Of a stretch of 64,000 nt of DNA, positions 45,581 to 56,100 are shown piece by piece; position 1 is the stretch's first letter; each line of letters starts with the position of its first letter. Made by a program: the position numbers and the translations under genes. The notes beneath the pieces are model-generated. The model was not told where the DNA came from. It was given only the letters and a program-made list of their open reading frames with translations, and made no database searches. The DNA lies in contig NZ_FZNQ01000001.1 of the NCBI RefSeq assembly GCF_900188065.1, positions 372,001 through 436,000 on the forward strand, given 5' to 3'. This stretch comes from Halorubrum vacuolatum. Lineage in GTDB: Archaea; Halobacteriota; Halobacteria; Halobacteriales; Haloferacaceae.

Positions 45581-46405
45581 ATGTCAACAAGCGAAGACTC
45601 ACTCATAACGACGGAGGTATCGAGCGAACGAACCGGCCGCAGCGACCGACCAGACGAGACCGTGCTCGCCGCACGTGATCTTGATGTCTACTACGGCGAC
45701 GAACGAGCGCTCGCGTCCGTCGATGTCGAAATCCCCGAACACAAGGTGACGGCGATCATCGGTCCGTCCGGCTGTGGGAAGTCCACCTTCCTGCGGTGTA
45801 TCAACCGAATGAACGACCAGATCGCGGTCTGTCGGGTCGACGGCGACCTCTCGTTCCACGGAAAGAACGTCTACGACGACGACGTGGATCCGGTGGCACT
45901 CCGCCGGCGGGTTGGGATGGTGTTTCAGAAACCCAATCCGTTCCCCAAGTCGATCTACGACAACGTCGCATATGGCCTTCGGATTCAGGGCTTCGATGGC
46001 GACATGGATGCCCGCGTCGAGGAGGCGCTTCGCGGCGCGGCGCTGTGGGACGAAGTGAAGGATCAACTCGACTCCTCGGGGCTCGACCTCTCGGGCGGCC
46101 AGCAACAGCGACTCTGTATCGCCCGTGCCATCGCGCCCGACCCCGAGGTGATCCTCATGGACGAGCCGACGAGCGCGCTCGACCCGGTGGCGGCCTCGAA
46201 GATCGAGGACCTGATCGACGAGCTCGCCGAGCAGTACACGGTCGTCATCGTCACCCACAACATGCAGCAGGCGGCCCGTATCTCGGATAAGACGGCCGTC
46301 TTCCTCACCGGCGGCAAGCTCGTCGAGTTCAACGAGACGGCGAAAGTGTTCGAAAATCCCGACGAACCGCGCGTCGAGGAGTACATCACGGGGAAGTTCG
46401 GATAG
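45581..46405 (+). CDS. pstB: Phosphate ABC transporter ATP-binding protein
   Basis: A 274-residue ATPase. Walker A is [21 protein letters not shown] near residue 60; the signature [17 protein letters not shown] is near residue 166; Walker B is [15 protein letters not shown] near residue 190. The longer frame beginning at 44594 overlaps pstA and was rejected; ATG 45581 gives the usual length with a short acidic leader. phoU follows directly. Confidence 0.96.
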   Translation: MSTSEDSLITTEVSSERTGRSDRPDETVLAARDLDVYYGDERALASVDVEIPEHKVTAIIGPSGCGKSTFLRCINRMNDQIAVCRVDGDLSFHGKNVYDDDVDPVALRRRVGMVFQKPNPFPKSIYDNVAYGLRIQGFDGDMDARVEEALRGAALWDEVKDQLDSSGLDLSGGQQQRLCIARAIAPDPEVILMDEPTSALDPVAASKIEDLIDELAEQYTVVIVTHNMQQAARISDKTAVFLTGGKLVEFNETAKVFENPDEPRVEEYITGKFG

Positions 46406-47092
46406 ATGCCCCGAGAGGAGTTTCAGCGACAGCTCGATACGCTCCGCGACGACGTCGTCGCCATGGGCGATCTCGTGTTGACGCGCTATGATGAAGCGAT
46501 CGAGGCGGCCGCGACGGGCGACAGCGAACGGGCTCAGCGGGTGATCGAGGGCGACGCGGACGTGAACGAGCGCTACCTCGAACTCGAAGAGCGGTGTACC
46601 CAGATCATCGCGCTCCAACAGCCCGTTGCGGGCGATCTCCGATTAGTGACGGCGTCGTTCAAGATCATCACCGACCTCGAACGGATCGCCGACCTCGCGA
46701 CCAACCTTGCGGGCTACGGTCATCCCGACCGCGGGATCCATCCCGATATCGACGTCCGCGACCTCGCGGGCGACGCGGGTGAGATGGTCGCGATGGCGCT
46801 GGAGGCGTACGAGGACGAGGATCCGGAGGCGTGTTTCACCGTCGCTGACCGCGACGACGCGCTCGATGAGCGGTGTGAGCGAGCCAGCAAGCGTGTCGTT
46901 CGGGGGCTGCTCGACGCTCAAGCCACGAGGACACAGACGGTGGACAGAGACGACGCGTTCGCGGCCGGACTCGACGAGGTGTCGCGTGCGCTGCTCACCG
47001 TCCGCGACCTCGAACGGGTCGGCGACCACGCCGTGAACATCGCCGCACGCACCCTCTACATGATCGAAACCGACGACGCGTTACTCTACTGA
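46406..47092 (+). CDS. phoU: PhoU phosphate-signalling protein
   Basis: A 228-residue PhoU made of two similar three-helix bundles. Metal-binding Glu/Asp motifs appear in KIITDLERIADLATNLAGYG near residue 90 and TVRDLERVGDHAVNIAARTLY near residue 200. The start MPREEFQRQLDTLRDDVVAMG is typical. PhoU links Pst activity to control of phosphate genes. The ATG follows the pstB stop with no gap, and the stop overlaps the next gene by one base. Confidence 0.95.
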   Translation: MPREEFQRQLDTLRDDVVAMGDLVLTRYDEAIEAAATGDSERAQRVIEGDADVNERYLELEERCTQIIALQQPVAGDLRLVTASFKIITDLERIADLATNLAGYGHPDRGIHPDIDVRDLAGDAGEMVAMALEAYEDEDPEACFTVADRDDALDERCERASKRVVRGLLDAQATRTQTVDRDDAFAAGLDEVSRALLTVRDLERVGDHAVNIAARTLYMIETDDALLY

Positions 47093-48120
47093 TGGGCCGA
47101 AACGAGCCGTACGAACGGAAGATCCAGCTGACCGGCGGCACGACATATACGGTTTCACTACCCAAAGAGTGGGCAAACGAACAGGCGCTTGAGACCGGGA
47201 GCCGACTTCGTCTTCATCCTCGCGGTGATCGCCTGTTGTTGACGCAGCCGGCGGAAGATGCGCAGCGGCGAACGATCCGTATCTCGGCCGCGCGGCACGA
47301 CACCGACCAGATCGGCCGGTTGATCGAGGCCGCCTACATCGCGGGCGCGGAGACGATCCACATAGTCGATGGTCCAAAGCGGACGGAGTGTGTGGCCGTG
47401 CGTGACGCCGTCGCCGGATTGGTCGGTATTGAGATCGTCTCGGAGGAAGACGGAGCCGTCCAGATCCAAGCGATGCTCGACGTCGAGGATCTCTCACCGA
47501 AACAGACCGTCGTTCAGATGGAGCGGATGGCGGCGTCGATGCACGAGGAAGCGATAGCGGCGGTGGTTACGGGAGACCCCGAAACGGGTGCCCACATTGC
47601 CGGACTGGACGACACCGTCGATCGGCTGTTCCGCCTTGTCGCCCGCGAGTTTCAGGGATCGCTCGTCGATGTCCGGCTCGATCGTGCCGGCAACGGGCTC
47701 ACCGCGTTCGACTACTACACCGTCGCCCGACAGATCGAGCGCGTCGCTGACCACGCCGAGAAGATAGCTGGTACAGCGACGCTTCTCGATCGAGAACCAC
47801 CCGACGAGATCGCCGGAAGGCTGACCCAACTTGGGACGGACGCACGCGAGGTCGTCCGAGGAGCCGTTAGCGGGACGATGAACGGCCGTGACATAGATAC
47901 GCTGGCGGCGGTACTCGACGACGGCCGTCGGGTCACAGCGGCGGCCGCGGAGCTTGACCGTGAGCTTCACGAGTGTGACCTCGCTGATGGGTACACGCTC
48001 GCGACGGTCCTAGACAGCGTCGAGCGAACCGCGGAGTACGGCATCAATGTCGCCGAGGCGGGGCTTCAGGCCGCGCTTCGTCGGAACGATGGTGTCCTGC
48101 GATCAAACGTGAGCGAGTGA
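47092..48120 (+). CDS. AbrB-PhoU fusion regulator
   Basis: A 342-residue protein with an N-terminal SpoVT/AbrB DNA-binding domain (YERKIQLTGGTTYTVSLPKEW, residues 7-55) followed by a PhoU-like region (MERMAASMHEEAIAAVV near residue 143, then YYTVARQIERVADHAEKIAGT near residue 205). This architecture is seen in archaeal phosphate-uptake regulators, and the gene lies inside the pst operon. It probably senses phosphate state through the PhoU part and acts on DNA through AbrB, maybe at the pst or phn promoters here. Direct targets are inference. Confidence 0.88.
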   Translation: MGRNEPYERKIQLTGGTTYTVSLPKEWANEQALETGSRLRLHPRGDRLLLTQPAEDAQRRTIRISAARHDTDQIGRLIEAAYIAGAETIHIVDGPKRTECVAVRDAVAGLVGIEIVSEEDGAVQIQAMLDVEDLSPKQTVVQMERMAASMHEEAIAAVVTGDPETGAHIAGLDDTVDRLFRLVAREFQGSLVDVRLDRAGNGLTAFDYYTVARQIERVADHAEKIAGTATLLDREPPDEIAGRLTQLGTDAREVVRGAVSGTMNGRDIDTLAAVLDDGRRVTAAAAELDRELHECDLADGYTLATVLDSVERTAEYGINVAEAGLQAALRRNDGVLRSNVSE

Positions 48121-48180
48121 CTTACTTGGACACGTACCGCACTGAACGAATACGAACGAATACGAACGGAGACCCAATAG

Positions 48181-48654
48181 ATGCCAACCGACAATACCGA
48201 CCTTACAGACGCTGCACCGGAACACGACGAACCTCGGTCGACGACGCCGACCACGCTCACGTTCATGTGTGTGCGCAACGCCGGACGGAGTCAGATGGCG
48301 ACCGCCTTCGCCGAACGTGAGCGAGCGGCACGTGGTCTTGAGGACGAAGTCGAGATCATCACTGGCGGGACCGCTCCCGCCGATGCTGTCCACGAGGTTG
48401 TCGTCGAAGCCCTTGCCGAGGTGGGCCTCGACGTTGCTGAGCGTACCCCGAAACAGATCTCCGAGATGACCCTTGAAGCGTCTGATTTCGTCGCAACGAT
48501 GGGCTGTTCGACGCTCGAACTTGACGATGTCGACACCGAGGATTGGCCCCTAGAGGATCCCGGTGAACGGCCGATCGAGGAGGTTCGACCGATCCGCGAT
48601 GAGATCGAACGGCGAGTGACCGCGCTCTTCGATGCACGGTTCGACGAGCGATAA
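48181..48654 (+). CDS. ArsC / low-molecular-weight tyrosine phosphatase-like protein
   Basis: A 157-residue protein with the P-loop CVRNAGRSQMATAFAERE near residue 31, of the C-x5-R-S type shared by thioredoxin-coupled arsenate reductases and LMW-PTPs, and the general acid region TEDWPLEDPGERP near residue 122. The first 22 residues are an acidic disordered leader. It sits between the phosphate operon and thioredoxin reductase. Since Pst systems also import arsenate, an arsenate reductase role with TrxB-driven reduction is attractive; protein tyrosine phosphatase is the alternative. Confidence 0.82.
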   Translation: MPTDNTDLTDAAPEHDEPRSTTPTTLTFMCVRNAGRSQMATAFAERERAARGLEDEVEIITGGTAPADAVHEVVVEALAEVGLDVAERTPKQISEMTLEASDFVATMGCSTLELDDVDTEDWPLEDPGERPIEEVRPIRDEIERRVTALFDARFDER

Positions 48655-48728
48655 CGTCGAGACGGCGTCGAAGCGATTGACGACCCGACAGCGGAACGTA
48701 CATACCTCGCCGTGGCCAACCCTCGTTC

Positions 48729-49802
48729 ATGACCGAAGCAGTCGTCGAGCACCGCCGTCTGCTCATCGCCGGCACCGGCATCGCCGGGCTCACGGCGGGC
48801 ATCTACGCGGCACGGTCGAACAACGCACCCCTGATAATCGAGGGCGACGAGCCGGGCGGCCAGCTCACGCTCACCACCGACGTCGAGAACTACCCGGGCT
48901 TCCCGGAGGGGATCTCCGGACCCGAGCTCATCAATGAGATGAAGACACAGGCGAAGAAGTTCGGCGCGGAGACCCGAAACGGGATCATCGAACGCGTCAC
49001 GCGCGAGGACGCGGGGCACTTCCGGGTCGAACTCCGCAACGGCGACGTCTACACCGCCGACGCCGTCATCGCCGCCTCCGGTGCGTCGGCACGAACCCTC
49101 GGCGTCCCCGGCGAGGAGGAGCTCATGGGCTACGGGCTCTCCACCTGTGCGACCTGTGACGGGGCCTTCTTCCGCGGTGAGGACATGCTCGTCGTCGGCG
49201 GCGGCGACGCCGCGATGGAGGAGGCGAACTTCCTCACGAAGTTCGCGGACACCGTCTACATCGCGCACCGACGCGAGGAGTTCCGCGCCGAGGACGTCTG
49301 GATCGACCGCACGATGGAAAAGGTCGACCAGGGCGAGATCGAGCTCCTCTTAAATACCGAACTGACCGAGATCCACGGGACGCCCGAGGACGGCGTCGAT
49401 CGCGTGACGCTCATCGAACACCCAGAGGGCCATCCCAAGGAGAAGCTGGAGGATCCAGGGACGGCCGACGAGGTCCGTGAGTACGACTTCGACGTCGGCG
49501 CGGTCTTCTTCGCCATCGGCCACACGCCGAACACCGAGTACCTCTCCGAGCTTCCGGTCGAAACCGACGAGGAGGGCTACCTGCTCACCGAGGGTGGACG
49601 GGGCGGCAACCAGACGGCGACGGGCGTCGACGGCCTCTTCGGTGCGGGCGACGTCGTCGACTTCCACTACCAGCAGGCGGTCACGGCGGCCGGGATGGGC
49701 TGTGAGGCCGCCATCGACGCCGACGAGTATCTCTCCGAACGCGAACGAGCCGGTGAGCTATATGAACCCGAAGAGGTCGCCGTCGCCGAGGGCGACGACT
49801 GA
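48729..49802 (+). CDS. trxB: Thioredoxin reductase
   Basis: A 357-residue flavoenzyme. The FAD-binding start is IAGTGIAGLTAGIYAARSN near residue 15, the redox pair is STCATCDGAFF near residue 140, and the NADPH motif VVGGGDAAMEEANFL is near residue 160. GLFGAGDVVDFHYQQAVTAAGMG near residue 310 closes the FAD site. A C-terminal acidic tail of about 20 residues follows. It would recycle the thioredoxins in this window (17940, 57759) and possibly the ArsC-like protein just upstream. Confidence 0.95.
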   Translation: MTEAVVEHRRLLIAGTGIAGLTAGIYAARSNNAPLIIEGDEPGGQLTLTTDVENYPGFPEGISGPELINEMKTQAKKFGAETRNGIIERVTREDAGHFRVELRNGDVYTADAVIAASGASARTLGVPGEEELMGYGLSTCATCDGAFFRGEDMLVVGGGDAAMEEANFLTKFADTVYIAHRREEFRAEDVWIDRTMEKVDQGEIELLLNTELTEIHGTPEDGVDRVTLIEHPEGHPKEKLEDPGTADEVREYDFDVGAVFFAIGHTPNTEYLSELPVETDEEGYLLTEGGRGGNQTATGVDGLFGAGDVVDFHYQQAVTAAGMGCEAAIDADEYLSERERAGELYEPEEVAVAEGDD

Positions 49803-50129
49803 GGGCACACGGACCGGTTTCCCCGATCGGCTGGGGAGACGTCGCAGCAATAACAGTGGTGCTTCGACAGTCGGGCCGACAGAGACCCGCGACAGGTCGG
49901 ACGCCGGATGAAGGCGCTCTCCCCATCGAAACACATCGTTGGATGCGCTCTTGTGCGATCACGTTCGTCCCTGTGACCAGATCCGGCACGCTTGTGATCT
50001 CCGTGATAAGAGCGATGCGGTTGACGGTCGGCGGTTCGGTGAAACACGGCGAGGCGTTCGGGAGGATCTGGTCTCCACGTCGGCGATCCGATCACGTTCT
50101 CGACCCGAGATCGGTATTCGTCGAGCAGG
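49803..50129. other. Interval after trxB and the giant surface gene
   Basis: In these 327 bases two genes converge. On the minus strand a fragment reading FTEPPTVNRIALITEITSVP then DLVTGTNVIAQERIQRCVS (about 50040-49930) has coding character but no start, so a short remnant is possible. No terminator hairpin with a T-run is evident. Confidence 0.35.
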
Positions 50130-53100
50130 CTACTCCATCCTTCGCCGGCTCGACGCAAGGACGCCGATCGAGAGGAGCGCGAAGAGCGCGACGACGATAC
50201 CGAAGCCGGGCGCCTGTTCCTCCACAGTCGGTTCCTCTTCCGGTGCGTCTGCGGTGTCATCGGTCGGCGAGTCCACCGTTTCGTCCTCGTCCTCGGTATC
50301 ATCAGGATCGTCAGCCGTACCGAGGGTAAACGTTCCTGTGTAGGTGTCTTCAGCGGTCGTGACCTGGTACGTGTGCTCTCCATCATCCAGATCGGAGACG
50401 TCCACATCAGTGAACTCGACCGTAACTTCTCCGTCCGATCCCAGCCGCAGTTCCTCTTGGGCGACCGGTTCACCGTCGATCACTAGTTCAACCGTTTGGT
50501 CGTCCGATGGTCCGCCGGTGTTTGTGATCGTCGTGGTAATATCGATCGGTGTGTCTCCATCTTCCTGTTCCAGCACCTCGGAACTGGTGATCTCGAATCG
50601 CTCATCGTCCGGGCTCGGAGCACCAGCACCGCCTCCGCCGCCTCCGCCGCCTCCGTTACCATTCCCGGCGGTTGTGTCGTCCGTACCGGGAGTGACCACA
50701 TCGATGGTACGACGGTCGGAGTCACCAGTTACATCAACCATGAGCGGTAGGTCCTCACCCGTGTCGTCCGACGCAAGGTCTGTTTCAATAGTGACACTTT
50801 CGGCTGACGCGCCCGCGACCGGCACGGTTTCGGTCCCCAGAACCACCCCATTAAGTATCAGATCGACCGTCGTTTCGCCGTCGATATCACCGACGTTGGC
50901 GACGTTCGCTTCGACGCTCAACGTATCGTCCGCGGACAGCTGATCGGGCGCGTCAGTCACTTCAACATCGAACTCGGGTCCACTGAGAACGTCAACGGCA
51001 GCGCTTGCCTTGTCATCCTCGCTGGTGATGACAACCGTGACTTCCGGCTCGTCATCGCTAACGTCCGGGATCTCGATATCGATCGTTCGGGACTCGCTGC
51101 CATTGAGCGAAACGCCCCGGGTTTCGGTTACGTCGTTTGCCTCGATCTCGATCGTCTGTGCGCCTGGGATGTCCTCGGTGTTCTCGACGCTCACTTCGCC
51201 GTGTATGCTATCGCCGTCAACCACCTCATTGTCGAGGCGATCGATTGTCACGTCGAAGCCGCCGTCGACCGGGGGCGGTGAATCAGTGTCGAGCACCGGA
51301 CCGAACGTATCGCTCGTCCCCGTCGTCGACGGAGTTGCATCCTGGACCAATGGATCGACAAACAACTCAAGGGATTCATCGTCCTCCGGTCGGTCAGTAA
51401 GCTCCACGAGGACGTCCTCGTGAACGGTCGCGTTCGTGGTGGATTCGACGAGGAACGTTTCCTCCCCGATCACGCTGTCGCTCTCGTTGCGGATCGAGAG
51501 CGTAGCGATGGCGTCGAGATCCCCTGAGTTCGATATGCCAACATCGGCGACCAATACCCCCGACCGGTTCTCGTACGTGGTCGATCCGTCGATGGCAAGA
51601 TCCGGCTGTAGCAGCCAGACGCTCCGTCGTTCACCGAGGTCAGCGATCCAGTCTTCCGGAAGTTCACCGTCCGGGTCGAGTACAATCGTCTCCGAAACCG
51701 TTTCGTCAAGTTCTGACTCGTCTATCTCGACCGTCGTCGTCGCCGTTGCGTTCGCTTCGACACGATCGATTGTCGCGTTTGCCAACCGTGTCGATCCGCT
51801 GTAAACAGCGAGCGGGACGTCAGTCGCCGTCGCATTTCCGGCGTTGGACACGTCGATATCAGCGGACGTATCCGATTCGTTCACCGTGGTCGAAACGGCT
51901 CCGACGCCGATCTCCGGTTCGGCTACCGTGATGTTCGCGGACGTCGGCAGCCAAGGCTCCTGTTCGCTGGAAGATTCGGTCCTCTCGCTCGTCGTCAATT
52001 CGGGCAATACGGATGTATCGTCGATATCAAGCTGAAGGGTGCCAGACTCACCGACCTCTACTTCGAACGTTCCCTCAACCTGTTCGTTCATGTCCAACGG
52101 GCCGAGTGAACTCGAATCGAGAACCTCGCCCCCGCTGGCTATTTCGAGATCTATGCCCTCGGATGCGTCCAGACCCACGTTTTTAACCTCATAAGCGACC
52201 GTAACCTCATCTCCGACGGAGGGATCCTCATCATCAACCAGCTCAGCAGAGACGGTGTATGCGGGCGAGGGTGAACCCTCGTTTATGAAAACGTCATTCA
52301 CCGCATCGGTTCCGGTGGGGCGCTTCGCGTACGCCGTTTGGAACGTATCGTCGCGTAGCTCGGTCGCGGCGTGCCACACCGCGACATCGTCGTCTCCACC
52401 GGCGATCCGACGATCCGCCGTCCAGTCACCGTCCTGTTCGATACGGTATATGATATCCCTCGTGGACTCCCCGAGCGGCGTCCCGCGATACGTTAAGATG
52501 TTTTGATCGCCGGCGCTCCGAAGGTCGATATCATCGATCTCCGAGATGTTTCCGTCCAATTCTAACGTCTCGGGAGCTGTCTCCGCATCAGCGTCTTGGA
52601 TCCGGTCCTCCCCATCGACGCGTTCACTCCACATGATCCGGTCTTCACTCACCGTGAGGTCGCCGAAGCGCTCGATTTCGTGGTTTTCTACGGATTCAAC
52701 CCCTGTCGAAGCGTTGAGCACGCTTCGGGTGACGGTCCCCTCAGCTCGGTCTGCAGCCGGCTCGAAGTACCCCACGGTAAACGTGCCATCGTCGTTACCG
52801 GCGACGGCGGGCTGTATCGCGTTTTCCACCGTCCCGCTCCGTTCGATTTCCACGGGTGCGTTCGACGTGGCGTTCGACTGAGATAGGAGCGCATAATCGA
52901 CATGTGTGTCGTCCACGTTCTGGGGATCGTTCGCCTCGTTTCGCTGCCACGCGACTAACCACTGGTCACCGGCGGACGCCACGGCCGGTTCGTGTGTCAT
53001 GACCGATTCGTTCGTCACCGCTTCGGAGAGGAGCATCGGCTCCGTCCATGTGTTCGGGTCTTCGGTGGTGGCGACGGCGACCTCGGTGTTCGGGAACGCG

Positions 53101-56100
53101 TCCGCGGGCGTTCCCTCCTCGGAGAGTTCGGTGTCTACCCGCTCCCACGCCGCGAGCAACGTGTCACCGTCCTCCCGCGTTTCGAGTTCAGGATGGCTAT
53201 CGTGATATCCATCATCAGTCACCCACTGAGTATCGCCCCAGTCATCACCCTCGATACGAACGGCAAGATCTCGACCCTCAACGACGTCCTTTGCTTCATC
53301 CTGTCGACTCCACATGACGACTGTCTCGTCTTCAGTCTGTGCGATCGCCGGGTGTGTATCTTCCAAGTCCCGTTCGGAGAGACGACGATCATCATCTTCC
53401 TGCACGGCCGAAGACTCCGCCTGCATCACCCCTGCCGGTTCGGATGACTCCGGTGGCTCGCCGTGTTTGTCCGCGACTCCCCAATCGGAGTGGCGCTCGA
53501 CCGTAGTCAGCCCATCCGATGTCATAGCCTCCGTGTTTGCGGATGCGAGTTCGATCTCGTCGTCGACGATAACGAACGTGAACTCACCCTGGTAAACCGT
53601 TACATCAACCTCCCCAAAGATATTGCTCTCAACCGGAACCCCGATGCTACGAAGATATGGATCCTGCAGGCCGAACGCCGCACTTCCGCCAGTTGAGCCG
53701 TCCACACCGGCCGTGACCTCACCACCGGACACCCCGAACGTAGAGTCCGCGGTCAGCCCGATCATCGGTTGGATCGTTCCCTGCTGAAAGTCCAGTCCCG
53801 TGTCGTTCCCCTCGAACTCGGCACCGGTCGTCGCGTCGCCTTCAGCACGAACCTGAATGGACTGTTCCGGAACGAACGGCGGATCAAATGAGGCCTGCCA
53901 CACCGGTGCGGAGATCCCTCCACCCAAGCTCGCCTCGGCGCTTTGAAGTTCGTAGTCACGGTCGACGGTTCCGGCACCACCCCCCTCAAGCTCGACTTCG
54001 ACACCCTTCACTACCACTTCGCCTTCCCCGTCCAGCGTCACTTCGACCAAGCCCTGCGGGGCCGTGATATATACACCCGTGTTGAGTTCTTTTAACGCAG
54101 CAAAGTCGCGCTCCCAAGGGAACACCCCGGAGAGCACGTCGACCTGTCGATCAAAGTCCAAAAGCACCACCTCAACACCCGCCTCAACCTCTCGACCGTC
54201 GAGTTCCTGTACGTCTTCAGCGTTTTCCAGCATCCACGTCAACCACTCGGGTGTCGCCTCGTACCGGATACTGCGCTGTTCGATGTCCTGCCGGCCAAGG
54301 TCATCGGTGGCGATAACTTCGACGACGGTATCGTCTTCAATGGTGGAAAGGTCGACATCCGCCTCCCACGTGTCATCCCCGTTTGGCACCATGTCGTAGG
54401 TTTCGTTTTCGATCTCTAGGATGACGCTCTCGACATCCCGTTCGGACTCGACATCGACACTGAATTCAGTGTCGACCGACAGCCCGTCGATCACCGCTGC
54501 CCCGTCGGTAAACGTTGACTCGACGGTGGAGATAGCGATCGGGCCCTCCTCGATCGCGATGATCCGTGTGACGTCCTCATCCCCGGTGATCATCGTGACC
54601 TCGTATACGCCGGGTTGTAAGAACGTGTGTGTCGGGGATTCCCCGACTGCGGTCGTCCCATCGTCGAAATCCCATTCGTACTGTTCACCGTCCGGCGACG
54701 TGAACTCTACCTCCTCTCCGACTTCTGCTGTCGATGGGTTGATAACGAATGCATCACTGTCGCCGTCGCTGACTAGCACATCAACCGTCGCGGTGTCAAC
54801 TCCTGTCGGGCCGGTGACCCCCAACACCACCGTGTATGCACCCGGTTCATCGAAGCTATGATCCACCGATTCGCCGGTTGTGTCTGTCCCGTCGTCGAAG
54901 TCCCATTCGTATGTGTCTATTTCGCCGTCAGAGTCCCCTGCGTCAAACACCACCGTCTCGTCAACCTCAACCGCCGCCCGTGACGTGTCGATGCTCGCCT
55001 CCGGTGCATCCGGAGTCCGGGCCTCCCAGAAGAAGATTGGGTAATCATCCGGGTTCGTTCGGACTAACCACCTATCATCAAAGCTAAAATTACCCATGTT
55101 TGCCCGCACGTCCTCGCCGGTCATCTCCTCGGTGGTGAGCCCTATGGGTTCTGCGCGGTCAGCACCAGGTTCGGCTCCGGATGTAAAAGACCCAACATAT
55201 TCGCTATCCTCGACATCCTCGTCCCAGTAGACGTCCGGGAACTGGTCAACCCCGTCACTGCCGGATCCGTCGTCTCCGATACGACCCACGACGGCACCGC
55301 TGTCGCCCGAGGCCTCGACGGTTGCGGATACGTACATCTCGTCGAACGTCGACGGGTTGAACGAGGAGAAGCCGACGAGCCCACCGACGTATTCGTTTCC
55401 ATCGACCATTGCATCCTCAACGTATCCAACACCCATCTCGGTTCCAAAGTTCGACCGACCAAGGAGGCCGCCGACGTATTGATCTCCGGTGATTTCACCG
55501 CTAAACCGGTTCTCTTCGTCGAGTACTGGCCCATATGCACTCTGACCGGATCCGCCACCCGTCGCAAACGCGACGATACCACCCGCGTAGAGACCGGATG
55601 TCGACTCGATCGTTCCTTCCACGGAGGTGTTCATCACGAAGGAGTCAGCGGACTGTGGCTCGTCAACCGTTCCAGCGATACCGCCCGTTCGGTCATCACC
55701 GACGATCGAGGCGTTCTCCAACCGAACGTTCTGGATCGTCGTCTGGTCCGCGTATCCGAAGAGCCCGACGTTCGATTCGTCCGGTCGGTCGATCGTGAGA
55801 CCCTCGATCACGTGTCCTCGTCCGTCAAAAGTTCCGGTGAATGGCGATCCGGAGCTTCCGATCGGCTCGAAGCCGGCCCCGTCGTTCCAGTCTTCGGTTT
55901 CCGTCGCGTTGATGTCGTTTCGAAGGATAACATCCGCGTCCAAGTTGTCATTCACCTTCTGCAGGTCCTCTACGTCATTAACAATGATTTCGGTCCCCTC
56001 GCTCTGTATAACGGCTGTTTCAACGTCACGATCGATATCCTCCGCGGCAGCCTCATCAGATTCGGGATCGCTGTCTCCTTGATCGGCGTCCGCGTCATCG

